Source: an uncultured Bacteroides sp.
GTDB lineage: Bacteria > Bacteroidota > Bacteroidia > Bacteroidales > Bacteroidaceae
Reading direction: 5' to 3'
Assembly: GCA_949285075.1 (NCBI GenBank)
Contig: CASDXF010000005.1
Coordinates: forward strand, 1-64,000
Length of the DNA stretch: 64,000 nucleotides
Below, in pieces: positions 54,761 to 62,628 of the stretch. The notes beneath the pieces are model-generated. The model saw nothing but the letters and a program-made list of their open reading frames with translations, did not search any database and was not told the DNA's origin. The stretch's first letter is position 1. Each line of letters opens with the position of its first letter. The position numbers and the translations under genes are program-made.

Positions 54761-55116
54761 ATGAAGACAAGACACATCATGTTAGGCCTGACGCTGCTGC
54801 TCGCGGTCGCCGCGTGCGACCGGAAAGCAAAGGGCGGCGAAAGCGGAGACGGCACGGACACGCCCGTGGAGAACGGCGTGACAAGGCAACCCCAAGCGGT
54901 GACCGTGGTATGCGTGGGAAACAGCATCACGGAGGGATTCGGCATCCCTCGAACGGCGAATGGCATTGGGAAGGCCCCGCGGGGTTCACCTCCGACCGGC
55001 GGGAAGCGACCGTGTCCAACTTCAGCGCGGAGAAGGCCGGAACCTATATCGGAACCTTCACCAACGCCGCGGGATGCAGGGTCGAGTTAGAGGTCACACT
55101 GAAGCTGAAGCCGTAG
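54761..55116 (+). pseudogene. SGNH hydrolase/Ig-module relic with large internal deletion
   Basis: The N-terminal piece has a lipoprotein signal (lipobox AVAAC) and 'VVCVGNSITEGFG', which is SGNH block I. At about 54938-54944 it joins, in another frame, a C-terminal piece 'NGEWHWEGPAGFTSDRR...KAGTYIGTFTNAAGCR'. That piece closely matches the last Ig-like module of the intact protein at 15063-16592. Relative to that gene about 1.2 kb between the two points is missing. The short run TTCGG near both break points in the intact gene suggests loss across microhomology. The product cannot be an active esterase. Confidence 0.85.
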
Positions 55117-55148
55117 CGCGTCCCAGCCGAGGAGCGACGGAAGACTTC

Positions 55149-55180
55149 ATGCCCGGAACGCCGACGAGCGTTCCGGGCAT
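55149..55180 (+). terminator. Hairpin after the SGNH relic
   Basis: The perfect 13-base arms ATGCCCGGAACGC and GCGTTCCGGGCAT enclose a six-base loop, CGACGA, identical to that in copy 1. Two base pairs differ from copy 1 by changes on both arms. Confidence 0.8.
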
Positions 55181-55318
55181 TCTCGTATGTACATAATCCC
55201 TTACAACGTAAGTGTCCGCCAGAGACCCTCGAAAGTGTATGCCGGACACATACGTATGTCTCCCCCTGACACTTTCGACCCCGCCAGAAGGCATCGTAGA
55301 GGGGGGTGAACGAAAAAA

Positions 55319-55351
55319 AGCGCCCGCGAGAGGAAGCCTCCCGCAGACGCT
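55319..55351 (-). terminator. Terminator of the CoA-transferase gene
   Basis: A 14-base stem with a few G-U pairs around a five-base loop. On the minus strand it is followed by a run of seven T. It lies 34 bases beyond the stop at 55386. Confidence 0.75.
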
Positions 55352-55385
55352 CGAAAATATATTACATATGAAAAAGAATAGGTCT

Positions 55386-56882
55386 CTATCGATAGTCCGC
55401 CCAGTTCGTGTTCTTCATGTCCCCGCTCTTGGCCAGTTCAGCGTGCATGCCCAGCGCCGCCTGAATGGAGTGCGGAGTCTGCGCCTTGTCGCCCGCCAAC
55501 TTCAGGTAGTCCCACAGCAACTGTTTGTAGTCGGGGTGGGCGCAATGCTCTATGATGGCCCGGGCGCGCTCCTTCGGGCTCTTTCCCCTCAGGTCGGCCA
55601 CTCCCTGCTCGGTGACGACGATGTTCACCGAATGCTCGCTATGGTCCTGATGAGACACCATCGGCACGATGGTGCTGATGCGTCCCTCCTTAGCCACCGA
55701 CGGACAGGTGAAGATGGAGATGTAGGCGTTGCGCGTGAAGTCGCCCGAGCCGCCTATGCCGTTCATCATCTTCGTTCCTCCGATGTGGGTGGAGTTGACG
55801 TTGCCGTAGATGTCTACCTCGATGGCGGTATTGATGGAAATGACTCCCAAGCGGCGAATCACCTCGGGGCTGTTGGAAATCTCCGACGGGCGGAGCACCA
55901 GCTTGTCGCAGAAGAAGTCCATGTCGTCGTAAATCCCCTTCAGGCAGTCGTTCGTGACGGTCAGCGAGCAGGCGCTTCCGAACTTGATTCTGCCCTCGCG
56001 GATAAGCCCGATGACGGAGTTCTGAATCACCTCGGTGTACATCTCGAACGGCGGGATGGTCTTGTCCTCGCCCAACGCTCCGAGCACGGCGTTGGCGATG
56101 TTCCCCACGCCCGACTGCAAGGGGAGGAAGGACGGGGGGATGATGCCCCGCTTCATGTCGGCGGCGAGGAAGTCGGCCACGTTCTGCCCAATCTTGTCCG
56201 TCAGCGGGTCTCCGGCGGCGAAGGAGCGGGCCTCGTCGGGCCAGTTCGTCTCCACCACGCCCACAATCTTCTTCGGGTCCACCTGCACGTAGGGCAGCCC
56301 GATGCGGTCGCTAGGCTTGTAGATGGGAATCTCTCTCCGGCAGGGCGGGTCGAGCGGCTCGTACACGTCGTGCAGCCCCATACCGGACTTGCTGTGCGCG
56401 CTGTTCAGCTCGACGATGACGCGGTCGGCCAACCGGCAGATGGTGGGGGCTATGCCTCCCGCCGCCGTCAGGTAAATCTTGCCGTCAGGAGTCAGCTCGC
56501 AGGCCTCGATGATGGCCACGTCCACCTTGCCCATAAAGCCGTAGCGCACCTCCTGCGCCATCTGCGAGAGGTGAATGTCGTTGTATGCGATTTCCCCGTT
56601 GTTCACGGCCTTGCGGAAGTCCGTGTTCGTCGTGTAGGGGGCGCGGTAACGGATGGCCTTAGCGCGCGACATCACGCCGTCGCACGACTCTCCCGTAGAG
56701 GCTCCCGTAAATATGCCCACTTGGAAAGGGTTTCCCTTAGCGTGCTCCGCCTCCGCAATCTTGGCGAGCTCCGCCGTCACGGCCTTCGCGGTTCCCGCGG
56801 GAGTAAAACCGCTCAGCCCGATGTTGTATCCATGCTTTATCAAACTTGCAGCTTCCGCCGCCGAGATACGATTGAATGACAT
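55386..56882 (-). CDS. Acetyl-CoA hydrolase/transferase family (succinate:acetate type)
   Basis: A cytoplasmic CoA-transferase of 498 residues that moves CoA between acyl groups, probably succinyl-CoA and acetate, in fermentation. 'GLSGFTPAGTAKAVTAELA' opens the first domain. 'FTGASTGE', the catalytic Glu284 in 'FEMYTEVIQNSV' and 'GGSGDFTRNAYISIF' are family marks. It ends 'LAKSGDMKNTNW' as in bacterial acetyl-CoA hydrolase/transferases of this length. Which acyl donor is used cannot be told. It has its own terminator. Confidence 0.93.
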   Translation of the reverse strand: MSFNRISAAEAASLIKHGYNIGLSGFTPAGTAKAVTAELAKIAEAEHAKGNPFQVGIFTGASTGESCDGVMSRAKAIRYRAPYTTNTDFRKAVNNGEIAYNDIHLSQMAQEVRYGFMGKVDVAIIEACELTPDGKIYLTAAGGIAPTICRLADRVIVELNSAHSKSGMGLHDVYEPLDPPCRREIPIYKPSDRIGLPYVQVDPKKIVGVVETNWPDEARSFAAGDPLTDKIGQNVADFLAADMKRGIIPPSFLPLQSGVGNIANAVLGALGEDKTIPPFEMYTEVIQNSVIGLIREGRIKFGSACSLTVTNDCLKGIYDDMDFFCDKLVLRPSEISNSPEVIRRLGVISINTAIEVDIYGNVNSTHIGGTKMMNGIGGSGDFTRNAYISIFTCPSVAKEGRISTIVPMVSHQDHSEHSVNIVVTEQGVADLRGKSPKERARAIIEHCAHPDYKQLLWDYLKLAGDKAQTPHSIQAALGMHAELAKSGDMKNTNWADYR

Positions 56883-56918
56883 AATCAGTTAGTGTTATAA
56901 TATTGTTGGTTTATATTC

Positions 56919-57377
56919 TCAGTACTTGCGTTGCAGAATCTCTCCCCAGATGATGGCCCTGCGGGCGTCCTCCGCCGACCGTATGGCGAAGTCCTCGTCC
57001 GCCGCGGGCGAAACGCTCTGCGCGTTAGAGGGCTCGGCGTAAGTGTCGGGGCGGGACACGGTAGTCCGCCTCGATACCTCGGGCCGCTGCCCCGCGTGGG
57101 CGGCCGTCTCCCTCTTCGCCCTGTTCTCTCGCCTCCGCCTGACGTGTTCCGGCACGTCGCCGGAAGCCTCGGGCCGAAGAACCTCGACCGGTATCGACAT
57201 TTTGTGCCACGGCTCGGGCATGAGAATCACCTCCGGAACGCCATCCGGCCCTTCTCCGTCCGTGGGATTGGGATTCGCCTTTCTCGCCTCCTCCGCGGCA
57301 GCGTCTTTTTTCAGTTGCCTCACTACTCCGAACGCGATCATCGCCGCTATCAGGAGCAGACCAAATAAACCGTCCAT
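56919..57377 (-). CDS. Small single-pass membrane protein of unknown function
   Basis: A 152-residue protein with an N-terminal membrane helix (about 4-20, 'FGLLLIAAMIAFGVV') and a charged, Pro/Arg-rich, low-complexity middle. The short C-terminal segment 'SAEDARRAIIWGEILQRKY' looks conserved in type with Bacteroidales proteins of unknown function. It lies 36 bases upstream of the CoA-transferase start on the same strand and has a perfect -7 element, so the two may form an operon. I do not recognise a function. Confidence 0.7.
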   Translation of the reverse strand: MDGLFGLLLIAAMIAFGVVRQLKKDAAAEEARKANPNPTDGEGPDGVPEVILMPEPWHKMSIPVEVLRPEASGDVPEHVRRRRENRAKRETAAHAGQRPEVSRRTTVSRPDTYAEPSNAQSVSPAADEDFAIRSAEDARRAIIWGEILQRKY

Positions 57378-57403
57378 AATGTCGCCTTTTTAAAGATTTC
57401 CGC

Positions 57404-57411
57404 CAAAGGTA
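57404..57411 (-). promoter_or_regulatory. Promoter -7 element for the small membrane protein
   Basis: Reads TACCTTTG (TAnnTTTG) on the minus strand, 27 bases upstream of the ATG at 57377. Confidence 0.6.
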
Positions 57412-57504
57412 ATATAAAAAAGCGAGATATTGGCGCTATTCGTACGGAATAGTTACGAATGATAAGGATTCTGGCAGAATCTGGCGGATTTAAGAGCGAC
57501 AGCG

Positions 57505-58389
57505 TTATCGGCTGACTTGCTTCGAGAAGAATTTATTGCGGTATTCCTTAGGGGGCACCCCCTTGCATTTCTTGAAGTACTTCCCCATGAAAGAGACGCT
57601 CGAAAAATTCATGCGGAAGGTTATCTCCTTGATGGTGAATTCAGACCGTAGCAAGAGACGGCATATCTCCTCCACCACCATGTTGTCAATCCATGCTCTG
57701 GCCGATATTCCCGTCACTAGCTTGATGGACGTGGACAAGTGCTTCGGGGTGACGCACAGACACGAGGCGTAGAACGAGACGGACCGTTCCCGCTTGAAGT
57801 GCTTAGACAGGCACTGCATGAAGTCGGTCACGATTTTCACATTTCGCCAAGAAGCGTCGTTCTCGTTTAGCGGACTATTCTTCACGCACTCCCCTATCCG
57901 AGCGAACAGCGTGCACAGCAGCATACTCACGGCGGCCGAGGTCGCGCCCCGCCTCCACCCGTCCCGCTCACGCGTCACGCAGTAGATGGCGCACTCAAAC
58001 ATCCGCTCATAGACTTTCCCGTCCTCCGCTTCCCACTCCATCACTCCGTTCTCGTGTAAATACCTCATATCTAATAGTGTATCCATCCGATATTTATCAT
58101 ATTCTTTGGCCAGATACGAATCCTCCAATACGAAATAGATGAACGAACTATCCGCCTCAAATTGAAAAAATATCCTTTCCCGCGGAAATAATACGAGAAG
58201 AGAACAAGCGTTCAGATGGCATGCTATACCTTCCGTAATTGCTTCCAACGCTCCTTTGGTACATAATAAAAGGCCATACGTATCGGCCTGCAAACAATGA
58301 ATAAAATCACCGGAACCGTTCCGTCTGTACACCGTACACCCCTCAGCCATGCGGTATTCAACAACCGGACTAATCTTCTGTTCAGTCAT
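57505..58389 (-). CDS. AraC-family transcriptional regulator
   Basis: A 294-residue DNA-binding protein. A cupin-like sensor region (about 15-110) is followed by a C-terminal double helix-turn-helix (about 190-290). It has 'VSFYASCLCVTPKHLSTSIKLVTG' and 'FTIKEITFRMNFSSVSFMGKYFKKCKGVPPKEYRNKF' read as the two half-motifs. There is no linked target on the same strand. It lies at the border of the AT-rich right-hand region. The effector is unknown. Confidence 0.85.
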   Translation of the reverse strand: MTEQKISPVVEYRMAEGCTVYRRNGSGDFIHCLQADTYGLLLCTKGALEAITEGIACHLNACSLLVLFPRERIFFQFEADSSFIYFVLEDSYLAKEYDKYRMDTLLDMRYLHENGVMEWEAEDGKVYERMFECAIYCVTRERDGWRRGATSAAVSMLLCTLFARIGECVKNSPLNENDASWRNVKIVTDFMQCLSKHFKRERSVSFYASCLCVTPKHLSTSIKLVTGISARAWIDNMVVEEICRLLLRSEFTIKEITFRMNFSSVSFMGKYFKKCKGVPPKEYRNKFFSKQVSR

Positions 58390-58479
58390 ATATGGACACT
58401 CGTATTCATATCGTTATCGTCAACCGGCCCCCTATCGACATTATACAATAATTAGATACATCCATATACACAAAAAGCG

Positions 58480-58810
58480 TGGAGCCAAATCTATCGCCCG
58501 TTCCACGCTATAAAGGCTCTCGCATTGCCCGGTTAGTCGAAACGAGCAACGTCGAAAGCCCCACGCCGATGTTATATATGTATAGCCCACCCCTCCCCGA
58601 CACTCCGCCGTCAGTTACGGCAGAGGCCAGTACGGGCTATATAAATAAACACCCCATAGGGCGTTCACATTGCCTTGTTTTTGACTAACCGTTTGAACTT
58701 GCGAGATTCTTATAGCGTCAAAACCAAAGCGTTCAGTAAACGCCGTTATGTATATGCGCCCCAACCGCCGCTCCACACGAGGAGTGTGGCTCCGGCGTAA
58801 GTGCACCGCA
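58480..58810. repeat. Approx. 330-bp element with inverted and direct repeats
   Basis: The block at about 58507-58566 (CGCTATAAAGGCTCTCGCA, then CGGTTAGTCGAAAC) recurs in reverse complement at about 58660-58722 (ACTAACCGTTTG, TTGCGAGATTCTTATAGCG). On the minus strand, parts of both halves also align directly around ATACATATATAACA and ATATACATAACGGCG. It occupies most of the 635-base gap between the AraC gene and the 606-residue gene. It could be a decayed mobile element or a structured RNA. The right remainder (58811-59024) is AT-rich with nothing recognised. Confidence 0.55.
58615..58806 (-). CDS. Possible small protein within the 330-bp element
   Basis: A 63-codon frame whose inner part reads 'RIYITAFTERFGFDAIRIS' and 'QKQGNVNALWGVYLY'. 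Sequence of this kind looks familiar to me from short hypothetical proteins scattered in Bacteroidales genomes. It may simply be translation of a common repeat element. A degenerate second copy, 'LYIYNIGVG', lies further along on the same strand. There is no promoter element and the start is uncertain. Treat as doubtful. Confidence 0.25.
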   Translation of the reverse strand: MHLRRSHTPRVERRLGRIYITAFTERFGFDAIRISQVQTVSQKQGNVNALWGVYLYSPYWPLP

Positions 58811-59024
58811 AAGATAAGGTTTTTATTTCAAATTCAAGAGGCTATTTAAGAATCAAGTTCCTCAAGACTTAAAAAAGATTTGAAACTCACTTTAAAAACA
58901 GAATCGGGGTGGATTTATTGAATGTCCCTACTACACGACTAGCGGAAATGATTACAAAAAACTTCAACACTCCTATCGAAGTTTACATTATGAAAAAGTT
59001 ATTGGTTCGCACTAATATTTAGGA

Positions 59025-60845
59025 CTACCAATTATTGCCATCCGCATAATAGAAGTCTATATGCTCCTTCAGTCTTTCCCATGCAGCATTGGGCCTTCCC
59101 TCTTTTCTATGCCAACTATTATATGTTAAAAGCAAATCCATAAATTTTTTAATGTCATTATTTGAACCATTCCGCTTTATTGCATTTTCAAAGTCTCTCA
59201 TAGAGGCTTTTTTATTTGTCTTTACGATTCTTTCTTGACTAATAATATCACGAAGTTTGTCTTGCCACGATTGCCATTGAATACATAAGGAGGTTTCTGC
59301 ATTTTCATAATTTATTTCCACATCTCTTTCATCTACATCCACAATAGGATATACCCCTAATAATTGAAAATAAAAATCTTGATAGACATCATCCCAATAA
59401 AGGGAATAAAAGTGCTGTGTAAAAATCCTATCTAAATTAGCAAATCCCTGCAATTCTCCATAAAAAGCAAAAGCTAATCTATAATCACACATCTCTTTTT
59501 CCTGCATAAAAGTAAGCAATATTCTCCAGTCATATCCTTTAACTATAACGGCCGTGATAGATGAAGTTAGAATTTCGCCCCAAATAAAATTGCTATCTTG
59601 CATTCTTACGTACTTACGCATTTCACTCAATGTTTGCTTAACATTAGCATACTCCCATAAGTCTTTGTAAACTTCCTTTGCTTTTATTGCTATCTCATCT
59701 GATAAATCTGCCATGTTAGCAGCAGGATTTCTATGATATTTTTTCTGAAGAAGTGTATCATTTACCAAACCTTTTAATAGCTCTACATTTTGAATATATT
59801 GTTCAGTAGAATCTCGTTCATCAAAGACTTTTATCTTCGATAAGCATAAATCCTCTACAATAATTTCTTCATTTTCCGGTTCTAATAATTCATAATCACC
59901 ATCAATAAATCTATTACGGTATTTTTCTTCTTCAGATATTTCAATGTCGAACCATTTTTCTTTCTTCTTATGCTCTTCTTCTAACCAATGAATAAATGGA
60001 TGATTCCTGCTAGTCAAACGGAAATCACCCATAAGTTTATGTACATCAAACAATTCAGGGATTTTTGCTCCAAAAGAGATAAGAGTAGTAACCGTTTCAT
60101 AAACTTTCTCCCAATCAGTATTAAGCTCTTGGAGAAAACGGCCACTTAAGGTATATTTCTGATAGTCTTTCAATAACTCATACACTTGCTTGGTCTGTGA
60201 AAGAGTAGGAATACATTGAGATGATAAACATTCCGAAGCAATGTCTTGTAGTTTTCGTAAAATATTAAGTTGATAAACATCTTCCAATGAACAAGAAAGT
60301 ACTTTTCCAATAAAAAAACCATAAAGTAGTCCTTTCATTTTGTTGATCCGATAGTCTTTTTCAATGGCTTTTTGATTCAATCCAACCTCCAATTGTATAG
60401 TTTTTCTTTCTACATTGAGGAAATGACTTACTACCATGTATTTTCCCCATACCCACTCATAATATTTTGTTTCAACAGCATTCTCCAATCTTGATAAAGT
60501 CACACGCTTATCTTGTTCTGAAAAGAATATAAACCTTGTTCCGCCTATTGATAAATAGAGTGTATGGTCACAATAGAAAACACCTGTTCTGACAGAAGGA
60601 AACTGTTCCTCAGTAAGTATCTCTATCAACAAAGGATAGTCTTCCAAGCCTCTATCTGGACGTGCAAAGCCAAAAGGCTGTCCATATAAGATTATCGCAT
60701 TATCCACATCATTCTCCGGAATGGACTCCCAAGAAGAATATCCAAAACCTCTCGCTGCATAAAATGCTTTAGGAGAAATACTCTCACTTGATAAGATATT
60801 GTTGAGATTGAGAGTTGTCGTTGGTATATAATATTTTTGTATCAT
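59025..60845 (-). CDS. 606-residue protein of unknown function beside an ADP-ribosylglycohydrolase
   Basis: An AT-rich gene with no signal peptide or membrane helix, so cytoplasmic. The N-terminus reads 'KYYIPTTTLNLNNILSSESI', then 'SPKAFYAARGFGY' and 'GFARPDRGLEDYPLLIEI'. The middle is helical and acidic (about 270-360). The C-terminal half (about 370-606) is helical with many Trp/Tyr. The opening 'T..LNLNNIL' loosely recalls the 'T..NL..IL..G' entry strand-helix of DarT-type ADP-ribosyltransferases, but the key His is not evident, so this is only a hint. It lies 74 bases after the ADP-ribosylglycohydrolase gene on the same strand. I do not recognise the family. Confidence 0.75.
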   Translation of the reverse strand: MIQKYYIPTTTLNLNNILSSESISPKAFYAARGFGYSSWESIPENDVDNAIILYGQPFGFARPDRGLEDYPLLIEILTEEQFPSVRTGVFYCDHTLYLSIGGTRFIFFSEQDKRVTLSRLENAVETKYYEWVWGKYMVVSHFLNVERKTIQLEVGLNQKAIEKDYRINKMKGLLYGFFIGKVLSCSLEDVYQLNILRKLQDIASECLSSQCIPTLSQTKQVYELLKDYQKYTLSGRFLQELNTDWEKVYETVTTLISFGAKIPELFDVHKLMGDFRLTSRNHPFIHWLEEEHKKKEKWFDIEISEEEKYRNRFIDGDYELLEPENEEIIVEDLCLSKIKVFDERDSTEQYIQNVELLKGLVNDTLLQKKYHRNPAANMADLSDEIAIKAKEVYKDLWEYANVKQTLSEMRKYVRMQDSNFIWGEILTSSITAVIVKGYDWRILLTFMQEKEMCDYRLAFAFYGELQGFANLDRIFTQHFYSLYWDDVYQDFYFQLLGVYPIVDVDERDVEINYENAETSLCIQWQSWQDKLRDIISQERIVKTNKKASMRDFENAIKRNGSNNDIKKFMDLLLTYNSWHRKEGRPNAAWERLKEHIDFYYADGNNW

Positions 60846-60919
60846 CTGTCAAAAATCCAATAGGTACTATCTTCCCTACTTCACAAAACAAGGGAAATTA
60901 AATCTATAACCGAGAATTA

Positions 60920-61717
60920 TTATCCTTTCTTCGTCACATATTTCATATAAAAATTCTCCATAATAGAGCGAAAATCTCTAGGCAACCTTGCTATTACCTC
61001 TGCCGTAATATATACGGGAAGCTCACCGTAATAAGCCTCTGCAATACTGCCTGCAATAGCCCCCATCGTATCGGTGTCGCCACCTAAGGAAACGGCCAGA
61101 CGAATGGCATCCTCAAAATCTTTACTTTCTAAAAAAGCAATGATAGATTCCGGCACCGAACCTTGGCAACTTACATCAAACTTATAATTAGGCCGTATCT
61201 CATTGCAAGTCCGACTAAGGTCATACCCAAAAGTATCTTCTACATATTCTCTAATTTCTTCTTTCGACTTCCCAACACGTGCCAAATAAATACAAGCTGC
61301 CGTAGCTTGCGCCCCTTTAATACCTTCCGGATGATTGTGCGTCACTTCAGCACTTTGCTTGGCCAATTTCAAAGTCTCTTCCAATGTAGTACATGCCCAA
61401 CCAACCGGACTGACCCTCATTGCAGAACCATTGCCAAAACTATTGTAAGGTTTGGGATTCTTGGACCGCAACCACTGAAAGAAAGCACATCCATAACCTA
61501 CTGTAGGATAACTTCTACCATAAGACTGCATTATGGCTGATAAATCACCATTAGTCAATAACCAATCGGCAACAGCTACAGTCATCACTGTATCATCTGT
61601 AAAACATGAATAAGGAGTGAACAACTGAAAATCCATCGATTTCATAAATCTTGCCTTCCTTTCATACACAGATCCTATTATATCTCCAGCAATAGCCCCT
61701 AACAGTAATTTCTTCAT
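60920..61717 (-). CDS. ADP-ribosylglycohydrolase family protein
   Basis: A 265-residue cytoplasmic enzyme of the DraG/ARH family that removes ADP-ribose from modified proteins or nucleic acids. Both metal-binding signatures are intact: 'FTDDTVMTVA' (TDDT at 40-43) and 'GGDTDTMGAIAGSIAEA' (GGDTDT at 212-217). 'NGSAMRVSPVGW' is also typical. It precedes the 606-residue unknown gene in the same orientation, so the pair may form an ADP-ribosylation toxin and reversal enzyme. Alternatively it is a stand-alone hydrolase. AT-rich codon use suggests transfer. Confidence 0.92.
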   Translation of the reverse strand: MKKLLLGAIAGDIIGSVYERKARFMKSMDFQLFTPYSCFTDDTVMTVAVADWLLTNGDLSAIMQSYGRSYPTVGYGCAFFQWLRSKNPKPYNSFGNGSAMRVSPVGWACTTLEETLKLAKQSAEVTHNHPEGIKGAQATAACIYLARVGKSKEEIREYVEDTFGYDLSRTCNEIRPNYKFDVSCQGSVPESIIAFLESKDFEDAIRLAVSLGGDTDTMGAIAGSIAEAYYGELPVYITAEVIARLPRDFRSIMENFYMKYVTKKG

Positions 61718-61806
61718 TCCAAATTGTTATAAAGAGTATTAAAAATAAATTGAAGTGATTTAAACTTATGTATATCGATTATAACGTAAATAGCGTACAA
61801 ATAGAA

Positions 61807-62568
61807 TTATTCAGCGGAAATCACCTGTATACAACTATCTCGCTGTACCTCCATCCCCGCCGCACTATAAACTTCTGAAAGCAACGTCATGGCTTTTACA
61901 TAATCCTCTGGCATCTCATTCTCACCTTCATAAAGTCGTTCAATTAAAACACATAACTCCCTTCCTCTTTCTATTGCTATTTCATAATTACCCATTTCTT
62001 TATTGAAGGCCATTAAAGAGTAGAGAATTGTCGGATAGAATGGATCTATATTATCATCCGGACTAAAAATCGATATACTCAACATATGAATTCTTGTGAA
62101 TTCTAATAGTTCAACATATTTGGGTATGTATTCTTCCGAATCATAAAATTTCGCATAGAGCTTAAACATAAGATTATGCAATTGCAGTTCGTTATCAATC
62201 AAATTATTAGGATGTAAATGCACATTCTTTATTTCCTTTTCAAGTAATGCCAATAACTCTCTATATTTATTTTGTTTAGACAACTCAATGCCTTTTCGCA
62301 TAACAGAATCAATACGTAATATATTGTTTCGATACTCCCAATCATCTGCTTCATTTTGCATACCCTCTAGAAATAATTCACTAGTTTCTTCAACTTCTGC
62401 CACACGAGACGAATCAACATTCAAATATAGGGACAAAGCCTCTATACATTCTTGTTGTTCTTCCGGGGTTAAAAACCCTTCGGCTTCCTCGGACTTCTTC
62501 TGCTGCTGATTAACCGAACATGCAACAAGGCTCAGAAGAACCAATAACAAAACTACTCTTACTTTCAT
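61807..62568 (-). CDS. Lipoprotein of unknown function, helical repeats
   Basis: A 253-residue lipoprotein with lipobox LVAC (Cys17) followed by 'SVNQQQKKSEE'. The mature part is all-helical with TPR-like pairs, for example 'YRELLALLEKEIK' and 'YEIAIERGRELCVLIERLYEGE'. The partner is unknown. It is AT-rich, on the same strand as its neighbours, 60 bases after the 383-residue gene and 89 bases before the ADP-ribosylglycohydrolase. A role as an immunity or adaptor lipoprotein would be speculation. Confidence 0.75.
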   Translation of the reverse strand: MKVRVVLLLVLLSLVACSVNQQQKKSEEAEGFLTPEEQQECIEALSLYLNVDSSRVAEVEETSELFLEGMQNEADDWEYRNNILRIDSVMRKGIELSKQNKYRELLALLEKEIKNVHLHPNNLIDNELQLHNLMFKLYAKFYDSEEYIPKYVELLEFTRIHMLSISIFSPDDNIDPFYPTILYSLMAFNKEMGNYEIAIERGRELCVLIERLYEGENEMPEDYVKAMTLLSEVYSAAGMEVQRDSCIQVISAE

Positions 62569-62628
62569 AAAATTCCTATTTCTATTTTAACATGTACAAA
62601 AACTTTATGTCCTTTCAATCAAATACAT

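Larger units (their letters stand above)
55141..55376. repeat. Terminator/VNTR module, copy 2
   Basis: This module is similar to 31484-31757. It holds hairpin 55149-55180, three 23-bp units (55210-55232, 55233-55255, 55256-55278) and a second hairpin 55319-55351. It lacks two of the five units of copy 1. Again it separates a deletion-damaged plus-strand gene from a convergent minus-strand gene (CoA-transferase). Confidence 0.85.

Noticed and set aside
1889..55278. Short tandem repeats read as CRISPR arrays
   Set aside because: The 22- and 23-bp units are directly adjacent with no unique spacers between them, and no cas gene is present.
55212..56879. Long open frame antisense to the CoA-transferase, starting inside the VNTR module
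   Set aside because: Its composition is that of a shadow frame, and the genuine enzyme lies on the other strand.
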